Part shown: positions 43,983 through 53,135 of the stretch, in pieces | How the letters are laid out: each line of letters opens with the position of its first letter | Position numbering within the stretch: position 1 is the stretch's first letter | From: Gammaproteobacteria bacterium | Lineage (GTDB): Bacteria; Pseudomonadota; Gammaproteobacteria; Pseudomonadales; Azotimanducaceae | DNA length: 53,380 nucleotides | Direction of reading: 5' to 3' | Assembly (NCBI GenBank): GCA_028818795.1 | Contig: JAPPND010000168.1 | Span: forward strand, 1 to 53,380 | Notes under the pieces: generated by a model | What the model saw: the letters and a program-made list of their open reading frames with translations, nothing else | Databases searched by the model: none | What the model was told of the DNA's origin: nothing | Made by a program: the position numbers and the translations under genes

Positions 43983-45275
43983 ATGAACTCGACCCTCGCC
44001 CGTATCGATCACGTCATCCGCCCGCGCGGGCATGTCTTTCACGGCTGGTGGATCGCGTCCGGCGCCGCCGGCATCCAGTTCCTCTCCGGCATCCTCTGGA
44101 TGCAGTCCTTCGGCGCCTACAACGCGCTTCTGCAGGCCGATTTCGGCTGGAGCAGCGCGGTGATCGGCGGGGCGTTCGCCCTGACGCGGATGGAGAGCGG
44201 CTTGCTGGGCCCCTTGCAGGGCTGGCTCGTGGACCGGTTCGGGCCCCGTCTGATACTGCGCATCGGGCTCGTGGTGTTCGCCGCCGGGTTCGTGCTGTTC
44301 GGGCTCATCAACACGATCCTGATGTTCTACCTTGCGTTCGCACTGATCGCCCTCGGATCGAGCCTGGGCGGCTTCGCGACACTCATGGTTCCCATCGTGA
44401 ACTGGTTCAACCGCCACCGGTCCAAGGCGGTCGCCGTCTCCCAGCTTGGCTATTCCCTCGGCGGCCTGTGCGTCCCGATCGTCGTGCTCTCCCTGGAACT
44501 ATTCGGGTGGCGGGCCACGGCGATCGGTTCGGGTCTGGTGATTCTCCTGATCGGGATGCCGCTCGTGGAACTCGTGCATCACCGTCCGGATTCGAAAGGC
44601 GAACTGCCCGACGGCATCGCCGAGCCCGCGCACACGGTCGCGCCCCACGGGCACGGGGGTCCCGACTTCACGCCGACGGAGGCCATGCGGACGCGGGCGT
44701 TCTGGTTCATGTCCATCGGTCACGCGCTGGCGCTCTTGACGGTGTCGGCCGTGATGGTGCACATGGTGCCCCACCTCACCGCTGGCGACGGCCTGGACTT
44801 CAGCCTCGCAGAAGCTGGCCTCGTGGTCGCACTGATGACCGCGTGCCAGATGGGCGGTCAACTCGTCGGCGGCTGGTTGGGTGACCACATGGAAAAACGC
44901 CTCGTGTGCGTGGGCTGCATGATCGCCCACGGCACGGGCTTCCTGTTCCTCGCCTTCGCCTCGAATCTCGGCATGGTGATCGCCTTCGCCGTCCTGCACG
45001 GTCTCGGCTGGGGCGTCCGCGGACCCTTGATGGTCGCCTTGCGAGCCGACTATTTCGGCACCACGTCGTTCGGCACGATCATGGGACTGTCGTCCTTGAT
45101 CGTCATGTTTGGCATGATGGTTGGACCGGTGGCCGCCGGCTTCATGGCCGACTACACGGGCAACCATGTCAGCGGGTTCGCCATGCTGGCCTGCGGCTCC
45201 CTGCTCGGCGCGTTTCTGTTCGCCGCAGCGACTCGACCGCCGGCCCCGGTACGACATCCCATGCGCCGCGCGTAG
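43983..45275 (+). CDS. MFS transporter (monocarboxylate/oxalate-formate antiporter-like)
   Basis: 430 residues with about 12 hydrophobic segments (FHGWWIASGAAGIQFLSGILWMQSFG, GPLQGWLVDRFGPRLIL, GGFATLMVPIVNWFNRHRSKAVAV, GMVIAFAVLHGLGWGVRGPLMVALRADYF). The loop GWLVDRFGPR is the MFS signature. The pattern fits the OFA/MCT-type family. Inner membrane. Exonuclease III follows after 21 bp. Confidence 0.9.
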   Translation: MNSTLARIDHVIRPRGHVFHGWWIASGAAGIQFLSGILWMQSFGAYNALLQADFGWSSAVIGGAFALTRMESGLLGPLQGWLVDRFGPRLILRIGLVVFAAGFVLFGLINTILMFYLAFALIALGSSLGGFATLMVPIVNWFNRHRSKAVAVSQLGYSLGGLCVPIVVLSLELFGWRATAIGSGLVILLIGMPLVELVHHRPDSKGELPDGIAEPAHTVAPHGHGGPDFTPTEAMRTRAFWFMSIGHALALLTVSAVMVHMVPHLTAGDGLDFSLAEAGLVVALMTACQMGGQLVGGWLGDHMEKRLVCVGCMIAHGTGFLFLAFASNLGMVIAFAVLHGLGWGVRGPLMVALRADYFGTTSFGTIMGLSSLIVMFGMMVGPVAAGFMADYTGNHVSGFAMLACGSLLGAFLFAAATRPPAPVRHPMRRA

Positions 45276-45296
45276 AAACACTAAAGGAGGCCGTCG

Positions 45297-46091
45297 ATGA
45301 AGCACCCCACCGGGCTGCGCCGCATCGTCAGTTGGAACGTGAACGGATTGCGCGCCTGCATCAAGAAGGGATTTCTCGAGTTTCTGGAATCCAGCGGCGC
45401 CGACGTGGTCGGTATCCAGGAACTGCGCGCGACGCCCGACCAACTGCCCCTCGAAGCGCGCGAGCCGCCCGGTTGGCACGCCTTTTTCTCGCCCGCCGTC
45501 CGCAAGGGGTACAGCGGCGTCGCGCTCTACATGCGGCAGGCTCCCACACGCATCGAAACGTCTCTCGGAATCGATGAGTACGACATCGAGGGACGGCTGA
45601 TCATCGCTCATTTCGGGCGGCTTGCGATTGCGAATGCCTACTTCCCCAAGGGCAGCGGCAAGGACCGCGACAACAGCCGCGTGCCGTACAAGCTCGGCTT
45701 CTACCAGGCATTGTTCGAACGTCTTCAGCGGCTGCGGCGACGCGGCCCGGTGCTGGCCATGGGCGACTACAACACCGCCCATACCGAATTGGACCTGGCG
45801 CGACCGAAGACCAACGCCAAGACCAGCGGCTTCCTGCCGGCAGAGCGTGACGAGATGACCCGCTGGATGGATGCCGGCTGGTCCGACACGTTTCGGCGGC
45901 TGCATCCCGGCGAAGCTGGCCACTACACCTGGTGGCGACAATGGGGCAACGCCCGGGCCGACAACGTGGGCTGGCGCATCGACTACGTCCTGGCATCGCC
46001 CTCGGCCCGGCGTCGTGTCGAGGATGCCTTCATCTGGCCGGACGTGACCGGTTCCGATCATTGCCCGGTGGGCGTCGACGCGCGCCTGTGA
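45297..46091 (+). CDS. xth: Exonuclease III
   Basis: 264 residues. SWNVNGLRA (Asn14), GIQELR (Glu42), GRLIIAHFG, NAYFPKGSG, GDYNTAHTELDLARP, YTWWRQWG, GWRIDYVL and GSDHCPVG cover the AP-endonuclease motifs. It removes AP sites and 3' blocks. AAAGGAGG precedes the ATG. The start could also be the IVSW stretch, but the ATG is well placed. Confidence 0.95.
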   Translation: MKHPTGLRRIVSWNVNGLRACIKKGFLEFLESSGADVVGIQELRATPDQLPLEAREPPGWHAFFSPAVRKGYSGVALYMRQAPTRIETSLGIDEYDIEGRLIIAHFGRLAIANAYFPKGSGKDRDNSRVPYKLGFYQALFERLQRLRRRGPVLAMGDYNTAHTELDLARPKTNAKTSGFLPAERDEMTRWMDAGWSDTFRRLHPGEAGHYTWWRQWGNARADNVGWRIDYVLASPSARRRVEDAFIWPDVTGSDHCPVGVDARL

Positions 46092-46105
46092 CGCACGGCG
46101 TGCTA

Positions 46106-46211
46106 GAGCCACAAGAGGCGTTGCCTGGCGGCACCGCCTTTGCCGCAGCCCAAGCCGCCCTAGCACCCCGCAACCTTTCGGCTACTGCCGAAAAGTCCCA
46201 CAGGCTGCTAG
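46106..46211. repeat. Dispersed repeat, family 2 (copy 2)
   Basis: About 106 bp matching 40643-40750. Its hairpin AGGCGTTGCC/GGCACCGCCT (one mismatch, loop TGGC) is conserved in position with copy 1 though the bases differ, which supports selection for structure. CTGCTAG ends at 46211. Confidence 0.7.
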
Positions 46212-46248
46212 GCTCGCCGTTGATCGGCGTTCAACCCCGGAAACTCCA

Positions 46249-46437
46249 ATGGACAAGACCTACCAGCACCTGCTTTGGATATTGACGGCCGTCGCGTTGC
46301 TCGGTGCCGGCGCGGGGCTCTGGCTCGCCGTCCTGGTCGAACGGGAATGGGTTCTCTACGCCGCGATCGCCATGTTCATCGCGCCATTCTGGTGCGCCTT
46401 GGCCCTCTCCACGGAGCGCATCGGCCGTCGAGGTTGA
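46249..46437 (+). CDS. Small two-helix membrane protein, unknown
   Basis: 62 residues: a short basic/polar start, helix LLWILTAVALLGAGAGLWLAVLV, then WVLYAAIAMFIAPFWCALALS and a basic tail ERIGRRG. Codon use fits the neighbours. The ribosome site is weak (CGGAA). No known family. Confidence 0.55.
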   Translation: MDKTYQHLLWILTAVALLGAGAGLWLAVLVEREWVLYAAIAMFIAPFWCALALSTERIGRRG

Positions 46438-46572
46438 GTCGGCAAGCCAAAGCCCGACGTATCGCTCTGCACGGGGCGAACACGATTCCCTCACGCAATC
46501 CCAAACACGCGTTGTAAAACGTCCGCATTCGTAGCAGTCTATGCGGTTGACGCCCGCACAAGGAGACATCCC

Positions 46573-47610
46573 GTGGCGCAACTGCAAACCAACCGCCGGT
46601 CGTTCATCGAATTCCTGACCATGATGGGTGTCGGCGGCCAAGTCCTGCTGCAGACGCGGAACGTCCAGGCAGCGACCGCGGCCGCGCAGGAGTCCGCCGA
46701 CTCGGAACCCTGGCCCGGCATGACCTATCGCACACTCGGACGGACAGCCTTCCGCGCCAGCCGCCTTGTCTACGGTTGCGGCGCTGCGCTTGCCGGGCGG
46801 CCCAATGATCGGCTGCTGAACATCGCGTTCGAAGCCGGCGTCAATGTCTACGACGTGGGGTATAGCGGCTACTACCGCAACGCGGAGCGAAACCTCGCCG
46901 GTTTCGCCAATGCGCACCGCGATGAGATTTTCCTCATCTCGAAGGCACCGGCGCCCGTTGGCGCCGACGACGAAGTGGACACGGAGACGGCGCAGCGAGC
47001 GGCAAAGGCATGGACCATGCTGCTCGACAAGAGCCTGACCGAACTCGATACCGACCACGTCGATGCCTACTACCAGATGGCGGCCAACAACCCGGGGGTC
47101 GTCCGGGCCGAGGAGATGTACCGCGCCTTCGAGGACGCCAAGGCCGCGGGCAAGGTGAGCTACCTGGGCATCTCGACCCATGAGAATGCGCAGGAGTGCC
47201 TGGAGGCGGCGATCGAGACCGGCTGGTACGACCTCGCCATGATCGCCATTACGCCGGCCGGCTGGTACGACTGGAACAAACGGCAGATTCTCGAGGGCAG
47301 CCAGGACATGACACACCTGGCACCGCTGCTTGAGCGGGCCAAGGCGGCGGGCATCGGGCTCGTCGCCATGAAAACGGGGCGGCTGCTTGCCGGACGCCGT
47401 TGGGGCGGTGGCGCCAACGGCAAGGTCTTCGACCGCTTCTACGACCAATCGGTGCTGGATCAGAACCTGACCGATTTCCAGCGCAGCTACGCCTTCGTGC
47501 TGGCTCACGGCATGGACGTGGTCAACGCCGACATCCAGAACTACGGCATCCTCAAGGAGAACTTCATCGCCGCGGCGACCGCGGACAAGATGTTCGCGTC
47601 GACCGCCTAG
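46573..47610 (+). CDS. Tat-type aldo/keto reductase
   Basis: 345 residues, GTG start after AAGGAGAC. NRRSFIEFLTMMGVGGQVLL is a Tat-like signal. The barrel begins MTYRTLGRTAFRASRLVYGCGAALAG with VYDVGYSGYYRNAERNLAG, then LISKAPAP, VDAYYQMAAN and GKVSYLGISTHENA. The catalytic Tyr of classic AKRs is replaced or shifted around GYSGYY. It has no cysteine cluster, unlike the other AKR in this window. Periplasmic; substrate unknown. Confidence 0.85.
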   Translation: MAQLQTNRRSFIEFLTMMGVGGQVLLQTRNVQAATAAAQESADSEPWPGMTYRTLGRTAFRASRLVYGCGAALAGRPNDRLLNIAFEAGVNVYDVGYSGYYRNAERNLAGFANAHRDEIFLISKAPAPVGADDEVDTETAQRAAKAWTMLLDKSLTELDTDHVDAYYQMAANNPGVVRAEEMYRAFEDAKAAGKVSYLGISTHENAQECLEAAIETGWYDLAMIAITPAGWYDWNKRQILEGSQDMTHLAPLLERAKAAGIGLVAMKTGRLLAGRRWGGGANGKVFDRFYDQSVLDQNLTDFQRSYAFVLAHGMDVVNADIQNYGILKENFIAAATADKMFASTA

Positions 47611-47624
47611 CAATTTGTAGGGCC

Positions 47625-47652
47625 GGGGGCCGCTTCGCGCGGGGCGGCTCCC
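47625..47652. terminator. Hairpin between convergent genes
   Basis: GGGGGCCGC (47625-47633) pairs with GCGGCTCCC (47644-47652), loop of 10. It lies between the stops of the aldo/keto reductase and the leftward GH43-like gene; no clear U-run follows, so termination is uncertain. Confidence 0.35.
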
Positions 47653-48636
47653 TTAATGGGGGAAGGCGACGCGGGCGATAGCGATTCCGCTCTCGCCCGC
47701 GACCGCGTACAGCAGGTAGACCTCGTCTCCTTCTTCGTAGACCGCCGGGTCCCGCAATTGATTCACCACGCCGTAGGCTACGCTGCGCACTGACGGCTCG
47801 ACGGGCGCATCGGCACCCTCCCACGATCTCTCCGGCCGGAGCACATCCGCGGGGTCCGACTCCGTCCAGTCCATCCAATCGCCTCGAAGGTCGACGGTGG
47901 ACAACAGGATGCGCTCCGGCGCATCGCCCACCTGGGTCCAGAAGACGTACAGCGTGTCGCCTCGCAGCATGACCGCGGCATGCCGCATGTCGGGATTGAA
48001 CAGCCGCGGTCCTTCCTCGAAACCACCCAACGGATCGGTCGAGCGGTAGAACTGGCCCGGCATAGCCAAGGCATGCGTCATGCCTCGGTAGCGGAATACC
48101 CGCATGTACGTGCGACCGAGGATTTCCGTGCCTGACTCGAACGCCACCCCGTCGCCGGATACAGCGACCCGCGAGACCTGTCGTCCCGGCCCTTCCAAGC
48201 CGTGGTAGTACATGACGAAACGGCGACTTGTCGCGTCGACATGCACGTCCGGGGATGCGATGTGCGGCGTCGACATCTCGTAGGACGCGCTGTGCAGAAT
48301 CGGCCGACCCGATGCTTCGCGAAGGTTATCCGCGACGCGCAACTGCTCCGTCGGAATCTCGGGCGGCTCGTGGGGAAACGGCGTGTCCTCCAGACGCATT
48401 GCGCCCGGGACGTGTATTGCCCAAGGACCCCGGAGCCGGTCCGCGTACGCGAGCCGGATGTAGCGTCCCTTGTGATCGGCGAAATAGAGGTAGTAGCGCC
48501 CTAGCCGCGACTCGGCCCAATCCGGGACGCGCACCAGCGACGGTCCCTGGATGTTGACCCCGATGCTCGGATGCGAGGCCGCGGATACGATGGGGCCGTC
48601 CACGAGACGTTCCACGACGGGTCTGTTCGGTGTCAT
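47653..48636 (-). CDS. GH43/GH130-like five-bladed beta-propeller protein
   Basis: 327 residues. GPSLVRVPDWAESRLGRYYLYFADHKGRYIRLAYADRLRGPW is the typical blade of glycosidase-like propellers; YEMSTPHIASPDVHVD and RRFVMYYHGLEG with RDPAVYEEGDEVYLLYAVAGESGIAIA follow. No signal peptide is seen. Catalytic residues cannot be set from sequence alone, so the activity on a glycan is only suggested. It follows the Clp-N gene by 8 bp. Confidence 0.75.
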   Translation of the reverse strand: MTPNRPVVERLVDGPIVSAASHPSIGVNIQGPSLVRVPDWAESRLGRYYLYFADHKGRYIRLAYADRLRGPWAIHVPGAMRLEDTPFPHEPPEIPTEQLRVADNLREASGRPILHSASYEMSTPHIASPDVHVDATSRRFVMYYHGLEGPGRQVSRVAVSGDGVAFESGTEILGRTYMRVFRYRGMTHALAMPGQFYRSTDPLGGFEEGPRLFNPDMRHAAVMLRGDTLYVFWTQVGDAPERILLSTVDLRGDWMDWTESDPADVLRPERSWEGADAPVEPSVRSVAYGVVNQLRDPAVYEEGDEVYLLYAVAGESGIAIARVAFPH

Positions 48637-48644
48637 CGTGCGCC

Positions 48645-49481
48645 CTAGGTGTTTCGTGCCGCCACGTCTGCGCGGGAAATCCCGTGGCGCTCAAGGTGGT
48701 CCGCCACCGGGACGTCGCGTTCGCCGCAAAGCGCCCACAAGGCATCGAGGGTGTTGGCCCGCAAGCGTTTGCTCGAGCGGGCCTTCCCCACCGCCATTTG
48801 CATCACGCGGTTGAATGTCCGCGTGGGTTGCGGGCCGAGGCCGCTCTTGGCGACGACGGGTGTCGCCGTGCCGATGTAGGTCGCCAAGTCGCCTTGCAGG
48901 GCACGGACATCTGCGCCGAACGAACGAACCGCGTCCGATGCCAGGTCACTGCCCAGCACCGCCCACAGCAGGTGCTCGATGGTTAGGTACTCGTGGCGCG
49001 ACGACCTCGCGGAAACAAACGCGTCGTGTACAGCCCGTTCGAGATCCGGTTCCAATACCGAGGCCGTGGGATCAGCTACGAGATTGGCGGCAATGCCGTG
49101 GCTGACATAGTTCACGAGGTTCCGCTCGGAAACGCCATGCCTGTCAAGCAGTTTCGCCGCATCGCCCCTCTCGCCGGCGATCCCCGCGAGCAGCGTGCCT
49201 GCATTGGTACCGTCGCGACCCAGGGCATTCACGAAGTTCGCCCGATAGACGGCACCGCAAACCGATTTTGTTACTTGGACCTCACCTTCGAACGTTTCAA
49301 CCGGTCGCATCGCGAGCAACCCGTCGATTGCCGAGGACAGTCCATCGACTTTGCACCCCGCGGAACGTAGCACGTGGTCTGCGATCCGATTGTCCAACAG
49401 CGCCAAAAGCAGGTGCTCCCCGGAAAGTGAACGGTGCCCCCGCGATGTCGCGAGCGCCACAGCGTCCTTCGAACCCGGCAT
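48645..49481 (-). CDS. Stand-alone Clp-N (ClpA/B N-terminal) repeat protein
   Basis: 278 residues without any AAA+ domain. Clp-N half-repeats appear three times: GHRSLSGEHLLLALLDN, HEYLTIEHLLWAVLGS and RANTLDALWALCGE. In ClpA/B/C this domain recognises substrates or adaptors. The ATG at 49481 is inside the upstream gene (185-bp overlap in another frame), so either the true start is elsewhere or a frameshift has joined two frames. It is co-directional with the GH43-like gene. Confidence 0.65.
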   Translation of the reverse strand: MPGSKDAVALATSRGHRSLSGEHLLLALLDNRIADHVLRSAGCKVDGLSSAIDGLLAMRPVETFEGEVQVTKSVCGAVYRANFVNALGRDGTNAGTLLAGIAGERGDAAKLLDRHGVSERNLVNYVSHGIAANLVADPTASVLEPDLERAVHDAFVSARSSRHEYLTIEHLLWAVLGSDLASDAVRSFGADVRALQGDLATYIGTATPVVAKSGLGPQPTRTFNRVMQMAVGKARSSKRLRANTLDALWALCGERDVPVADHLERHGISRADVAARNT

Positions 49482-50517
49482 CGCCCGGCAGGGCCAGGAT
49501 GGGCGTGGCGGAATCGGTCGTGTCGTAGCGAACCGTCAATTTCGCGGACGCCGCGTTCTCGTCGTCGAAATTGGTGACGTTGAGCGTCCAGTATCGGTGT
49601 CGCACAGCCCGGTTGGATGCCGCGCTGATGTTGGCGGTAATGGTCAGCGTCTTGCCGTCCTCGGTGTCGACTCGCGTCCAGTGCAGGCGTTTCTTGCCGC
49701 CCATGAACAGCAGCATCATGGCCTTGGATCCGGAGTGCTCAAGGGTTGCCGTGAACACCGTCGGACGATCGAAGCGGAAGTGGAAGGTCCGCGAAAACGC
49801 GCTCTCGTGGTGCTTGACCGGTTCCAAGTCGAACCCCACCGTGCCCGGCGGGTGAATTTGCCGTTCGACGACGACCGGCTTGAGATCGACCACGGGACGT
49901 TGGGCAAGCGCCAGCGCCACGCGTCGCATGAGACCGCGATACTCCATGGACCACTCGTCCGGGTGGGCGCAGACACCCGCGTACACGAAGTTGGCGTGGC
50001 GCATGACCACCGCACACTTGTCGTAGTGCTCGGTCGCCACGATATAGTCCACACTCGGTCGATATTCATCGACGTTCGCACCGCCCCAGTAGACGGTTGG
50101 AGTTTGCGGGTTCCAGTCGTCCGAGAGTTGCTGCGGCTTCGCGAACGGACTGATCGGCACGTTGGGCGACCGCTCGCCTAGGAGACCGCTGTCGACGACG
50201 ACCATCGGCAAGTCCTGGCTGATCATCCCACCCTGGACCTCAAGGTCATCGAGTTCGCGGCACAGCCAGTCAACACCCGGGGCCATGGCAATGATCCTGC
50301 GCTTTGCGAGGGAAGCGATCCGTTCCGGGGATAGCTTCTCGTCATCCCGTCGGCGGAGGTTGAGAACCAGCACGTCCGCGTCCGAATCCAGCGCAGCTTC
50401 AAGGCTGTCCGCGATGTCGACATCGACCGAAGATCCATCGCGGAGCAAATCGGCGAAGGCTATGGCCCAGCCAGTGCTGTTCGCATCGGAGAAGATCGTG
50501 AAGGTCGCTTCGCCCAT
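49297..50517 (-). CDS. Hypothetical protein, two-part (flavodoxin-like and beta-sandwich)
   Basis: 406 residues from ATG 50517. The N-terminal half (ADVLVLNLRRRDDEKLSPERI, RRIIAMAPGVDWLCREL) looks like an alpha/beta ThuA- or GATase-like fold; the C-terminal half (FSRTFHFRFDRPTVFTATLEHSGSKAMMLLFMGGKKR) is beta-rich. Its last ~60 codons, over the Clp-N start, are unlike protein (RCGARDIAG, QSDRRPRATFRGVQSRW), so the real end is likely near 49480. No known family. Confidence 0.5.
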   Translation of the reverse strand: MGEATFTIFSDANSTGWAIAFADLLRDGSSVDVDIADSLEAALDSDADVLVLNLRRRDDEKLSPERIASLAKRRIIAMAPGVDWLCRELDDLEVQGGMISQDLPMVVVDSGLLGERSPNVPISPFAKPQQLSDDWNPQTPTVYWGGANVDEYRPSVDYIVATEHYDKCAVVMRHANFVYAGVCAHPDEWSMEYRGLMRRVALALAQRPVVDLKPVVVERQIHPPGTVGFDLEPVKHHESAFSRTFHFRFDRPTVFTATLEHSGSKAMMLLFMGGKKRLHWTRVDTEDGKTLTITANISAASNRAVRHRYWTLNVTNFDDENAASAKLTVRYDTTDSATPILALPGDAGFEGRCGARDIAGAPFTFRGAPAFGAVGQSDRRPRATFRGVQSRWTVLGNRRVARDATG

Positions 50518-50820
50518 GCATCGAACCAACCGTAGTCTAAATGAGAGCGTACCAAAGGAACGTGACAACAGCGCGTGGCGTATTAGCTCCCCAACGCGCC
50601 CCCAACTCGGCGCGGCGAGCCCCGTGTCCTCGCCGCAGTTGGACGGATACCGTCATCTCTCTCGGAAAACATGACGGGTTTCTATGGGTTGGTTCCGATT
50701 TCGGCAAGAAATGGAAGGGAAACGTCGCGTAATCGGACGTAACGTTCGCGCCGCAGTTGGGGCGTTCGGTAACCCAGCGAACGCATTTGGGTTCTTGAAA
50801 CCTGACCAAAGGAAGAAGAC
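50518..50820. other. Intergenic region with short direct repeats
   Basis: No gene. CGCCGCAGTTGG occurs twice (50632 and 50749) with the inverted-like CCCCAACTCGGCGCGGCG at 50591. It is the divergent promoter region for the genes on each side. Confidence 0.3.
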
Positions 50821-51195
50821 ATGAAGATCAACCTGAGCAGTGTTCTCAGCCCGCTCCGGTGCTGCGTCCTTGGCATCTCGCTCATCATGCCGATGACGGG
50901 ACCGGCGGCTGCCGACTCCGAACCTCGCGCGCAAGACTTGGCGGTCGCAGTGACCCCTGACGCGGCCGAACCCCGTGTACCTACCGCAGCCCCGAAAAAG
51001 CGGCAGGGTCTGCAGTCGAATCGGTGTTCAACCGATGTGGAATACACTTCCACCGGGGACACAACCTGCGAAGAGGAGTGTGGTCGCGTATACGACTCCT
51101 GCAAGGCGTCCTGTGACGGCTCGAAGTGGTGCATCTTGATGTGCGCCTTGAACCACACTGCATGCGTCTTTAGCTGCAACGCGTCAGGCCCGTAG
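50821..51195 (+). CDS. Secreted protein with four CX3C motifs
   Basis: 124 residues. A signal peptide ends about AAA (30). After a Pro/Ala-rich linker (31-65), Cys69 is followed by four CX3C pairs: Cys83/87, 94/98, 104/108 and 115/119, with spacings 6, 5 and 6. In helices such pairs lie on one face and form the twin CX3C disulfide hairpins seen in small Tim proteins and alpha-hairpinins. AAGGAAGAAG precedes the ATG. No bacterial family is recognised; export, disulfide formation and metal binding are inferred. Confidence 0.75.
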   Translation: MKINLSSVLSPLRCCVLGISLIMPMTGPAAADSEPRAQDLAVAVTPDAAEPRVPTAAPKKRQGLQSNRCSTDVEYTSTGDTTCEEECGRVYDSCKASCDGSKWCILMCALNHTACVFSCNASGP

Positions 51196-51305
51196 AGGAA
51201 CGCGACAGGCGGGGGGCCGCTCCGGTCTCCCGCTCAGTGCCTTTTGTCGAGTGTCCGCCCAGTCACGGACGCTTCACCGAATGGCCAGAGACCCACCGCA
51301 CCTGT

Positions 51306-51830
51306 TCAGAGCTGCCGTAGACTGGCCTGCGCCACAGTCGATTGCGACCGTGGTGGCGGCAGAAGGACATTTCGAGTGACGACATCGTGCAGTACAACAT
51401 GGGAGCGCAGGTGCCCCACACCAGCCAAGCCCGACAAACGATGTCGTACGTGTTCAAAGTCCTTCGCATCTCGGGCGTTAACGCGCAGCAGATAGTCCAA
51501 TTCGCCCGCGACCGCGTAGCATTCCATCACTTCGCCGATTTCACCGACCGCGCGCTCGAATGCAGCCGAGGCCTCCTCCTCCTGCGATTTCAATCCGATC
51601 TCGACAAACACCGTCAAAGCGTAGCCGAGCAACTCTCGGTCGACGATGGCGGCATAGCGCCGAATGTAGCCATCTCTCTCGAGCCGGTGGCGATGTCGGG
51701 TCGCTGCCGACTCCGAGGTGGCAGCTTTTTCCCCCAGTGCCGCGTTGGACATCGAACCGTCGATCTGTAGCTCGCGTAGGATGCAACGGTCCACTCTCCC
51801 AAGCTCTGCGTTCTTGCCCCGATCCACCAT
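51306..51830 (-). CDS. Lrp/AsnC-family transcriptional regulator
   Basis: 174 residues. The HTH (VDRCILRELQIDGSMSNAALGEKAATSESAATRHRHRLERDGYIRRYAAIVD) is followed by the RAM ligand domain (LTVFVEIGLKSQEEEASAAFERAV, VMECYAVAGELDYLLRVNARDAKDFEHV). Start at ATG 51830 after GGAG; a longer start is possible. It binds DNA as an octamer and senses amino acids; its target is unknown. Confidence 0.95.
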   Translation of the reverse strand: MVDRGKNAELGRVDRCILRELQIDGSMSNAALGEKAATSESAATRHRHRLERDGYIRRYAAIVDRELLGYALTVFVEIGLKSQEEEASAAFERAVGEIGEVMECYAVAGELDYLLRVNARDAKDFEHVRHRLSGLAGVGHLRSHVVLHDVVTRNVLLPPPRSQSTVAQASLRQL

Positions 51831-52130
51831 TGCCCACTCCCCACTTCTATGCAAAACCAATGACGACGTGGGCTGCTGCGGCTATGCAACGCCGAGGACC
51901 CATCGGCACCCCTACCGCCCAGAAAACAAGGCTTACACAGCCGCCGACAGACCTCAATCCGCGCTCTGCGGTTTTTCCGGTAGTCCGGTGGATAGCGTCG
52001 CTTCTTCGAGCAACTCTGACGGATTTCGTGCCCCAATACCGGGCAAAACGCGGAAAGAGGAGAAAAACGTCACCCCTTGAGGCGCATAGTTGCCGCAGAT
52101 GTTGCGTACCACCGACGTGAGGAAATTCCC
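51831..52130. other. Intergenic region
   Basis: No gene seen. A weak hairpin CCGC-GCTCT-GCGG followed by TTTTT lies at about 51960-51977 on the + strand with no gene upstream on that strand. Confidence 0.25.
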
Positions 52131-52940
52131 ATGAGTACTCCCCGACGGAACCGACGGTCCATGCCCCACGCTGTTCTTGCACACGCTGCGTTTGGCCTGT
52201 TTGCGATCGTGTATCTTACGAATCCGCCATCGGCGCAAGAAAAAACGGTCGACGAAGTCGCATTGGCCCACGCCGCGCCGTTGCCACGCCTGGATGCGAG
52301 TCGGCTGCGCGAGGAAAAGCTGACCTACCGCATAACGGCCTCGCTCGGCGGCGCGGAAGTGAACATCGACGCGTCGCTGGAAATCGCCAAGGAGTCCCGC
52401 GACGACCCGACTCTCGGATCCGGCGTCGTCTGGCGCATAGAGAACCGGGCTGGACCGCCCGTGCCGTTCAGCGACGCGTTCGTTCTCGGTGCAGAGGATG
52501 TGGCCCTGGTGGAACGTCGCATGGTTCGCCCCACTCCGGACGGGCAACTTTTGGAGTCCCTCCATTTCACGCCGCAATCGGTACGCATTGGCGATCAGGA
52601 ATTCGCGCTTGATCGTCCGGTGCTCGCCGACCTAGACATCGCCGTCTTGGCAATGCCACTGAAGGAAGGCTACGAGGGCTACGCGCGGACTTTCCTCGCA
52701 ACGCCTCAGGTCGTGCATTGGAAGGTGGCCGTGTCCGGCACGGAAAGGGTGGCGACGCCAGCCGGAGAGTTTACCGCCTACAGGGTTTCGTTGACGTGCC
52801 TCGACATGAACGCCTTGACCGGCGTGGTCTGGGTTTCCAAGGACGCGCCGTACCGCGTCGTCCAACGAGAGGGACCGCTCATACCCGAGTTGGGAATGGG
52901 CCGCATGGTATCGAAACTCGTTGCCGTCGGCGGACCATAG
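52131..52940 (+). CDS. Secreted hypothetical protein, DUF3108-like
   Basis: 269 residues. A signal peptide (VLAHAAFGLFAIVYLTNPPSAQ) precedes a beta-rich domain: EEKLTYRITASLGGAEVNIDASLEI, VAVSGTERVATPAGEFTAYRVSLT and GVVWVSKDAPYRVVQRE. The TPAGEF motif recalls DUF3108 periplasmic proteins. Start at ATG 52131 after GAGGAAATTCCC; the frame opens earlier. Function unknown. It is followed by a membrane protein on the same strand. Confidence 0.65.
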   Translation: MSTPRRNRRSMPHAVLAHAAFGLFAIVYLTNPPSAQEKTVDEVALAHAAPLPRLDASRLREEKLTYRITASLGGAEVNIDASLEIAKESRDDPTLGSGVVWRIENRAGPPVPFSDAFVLGAEDVALVERRMVRPTPDGQLLESLHFTPQSVRIGDQEFALDRPVLADLDIAVLAMPLKEGYEGYARTFLATPQVVHWKVAVSGTERVATPAGEFTAYRVSLTCLDMNALTGVVWVSKDAPYRVVQREGPLIPELGMGRMVSKLVAVGGP

Positions 52941-53135
52941 GGACTATGGCGAGCGGGGACGCACGTTGGGGCCGCAAACGGACGGCATCGCTGCACCGCG
53001 AATAGGCCAATTCGAGTGACGACATTCCGCGACGCTCCAAAAGACGGGATCGCTGCCGGGAACTGCGCGCTTGCCCACGCGCCGGGTGCGCAGGCACACA
53101 CCCGGCGCATTCGCACGGTGGCTGGCGTCGCCGGG

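Noticed and set aside
44499-46166. 555-codon leftward open frame opposite the MFS and xth genes
   Set aside because: Antisense shadow of both.
51960-51977. Short hairpin with T run
   Set aside because: Only 4 bp of stem and no gene upstream on that strand.
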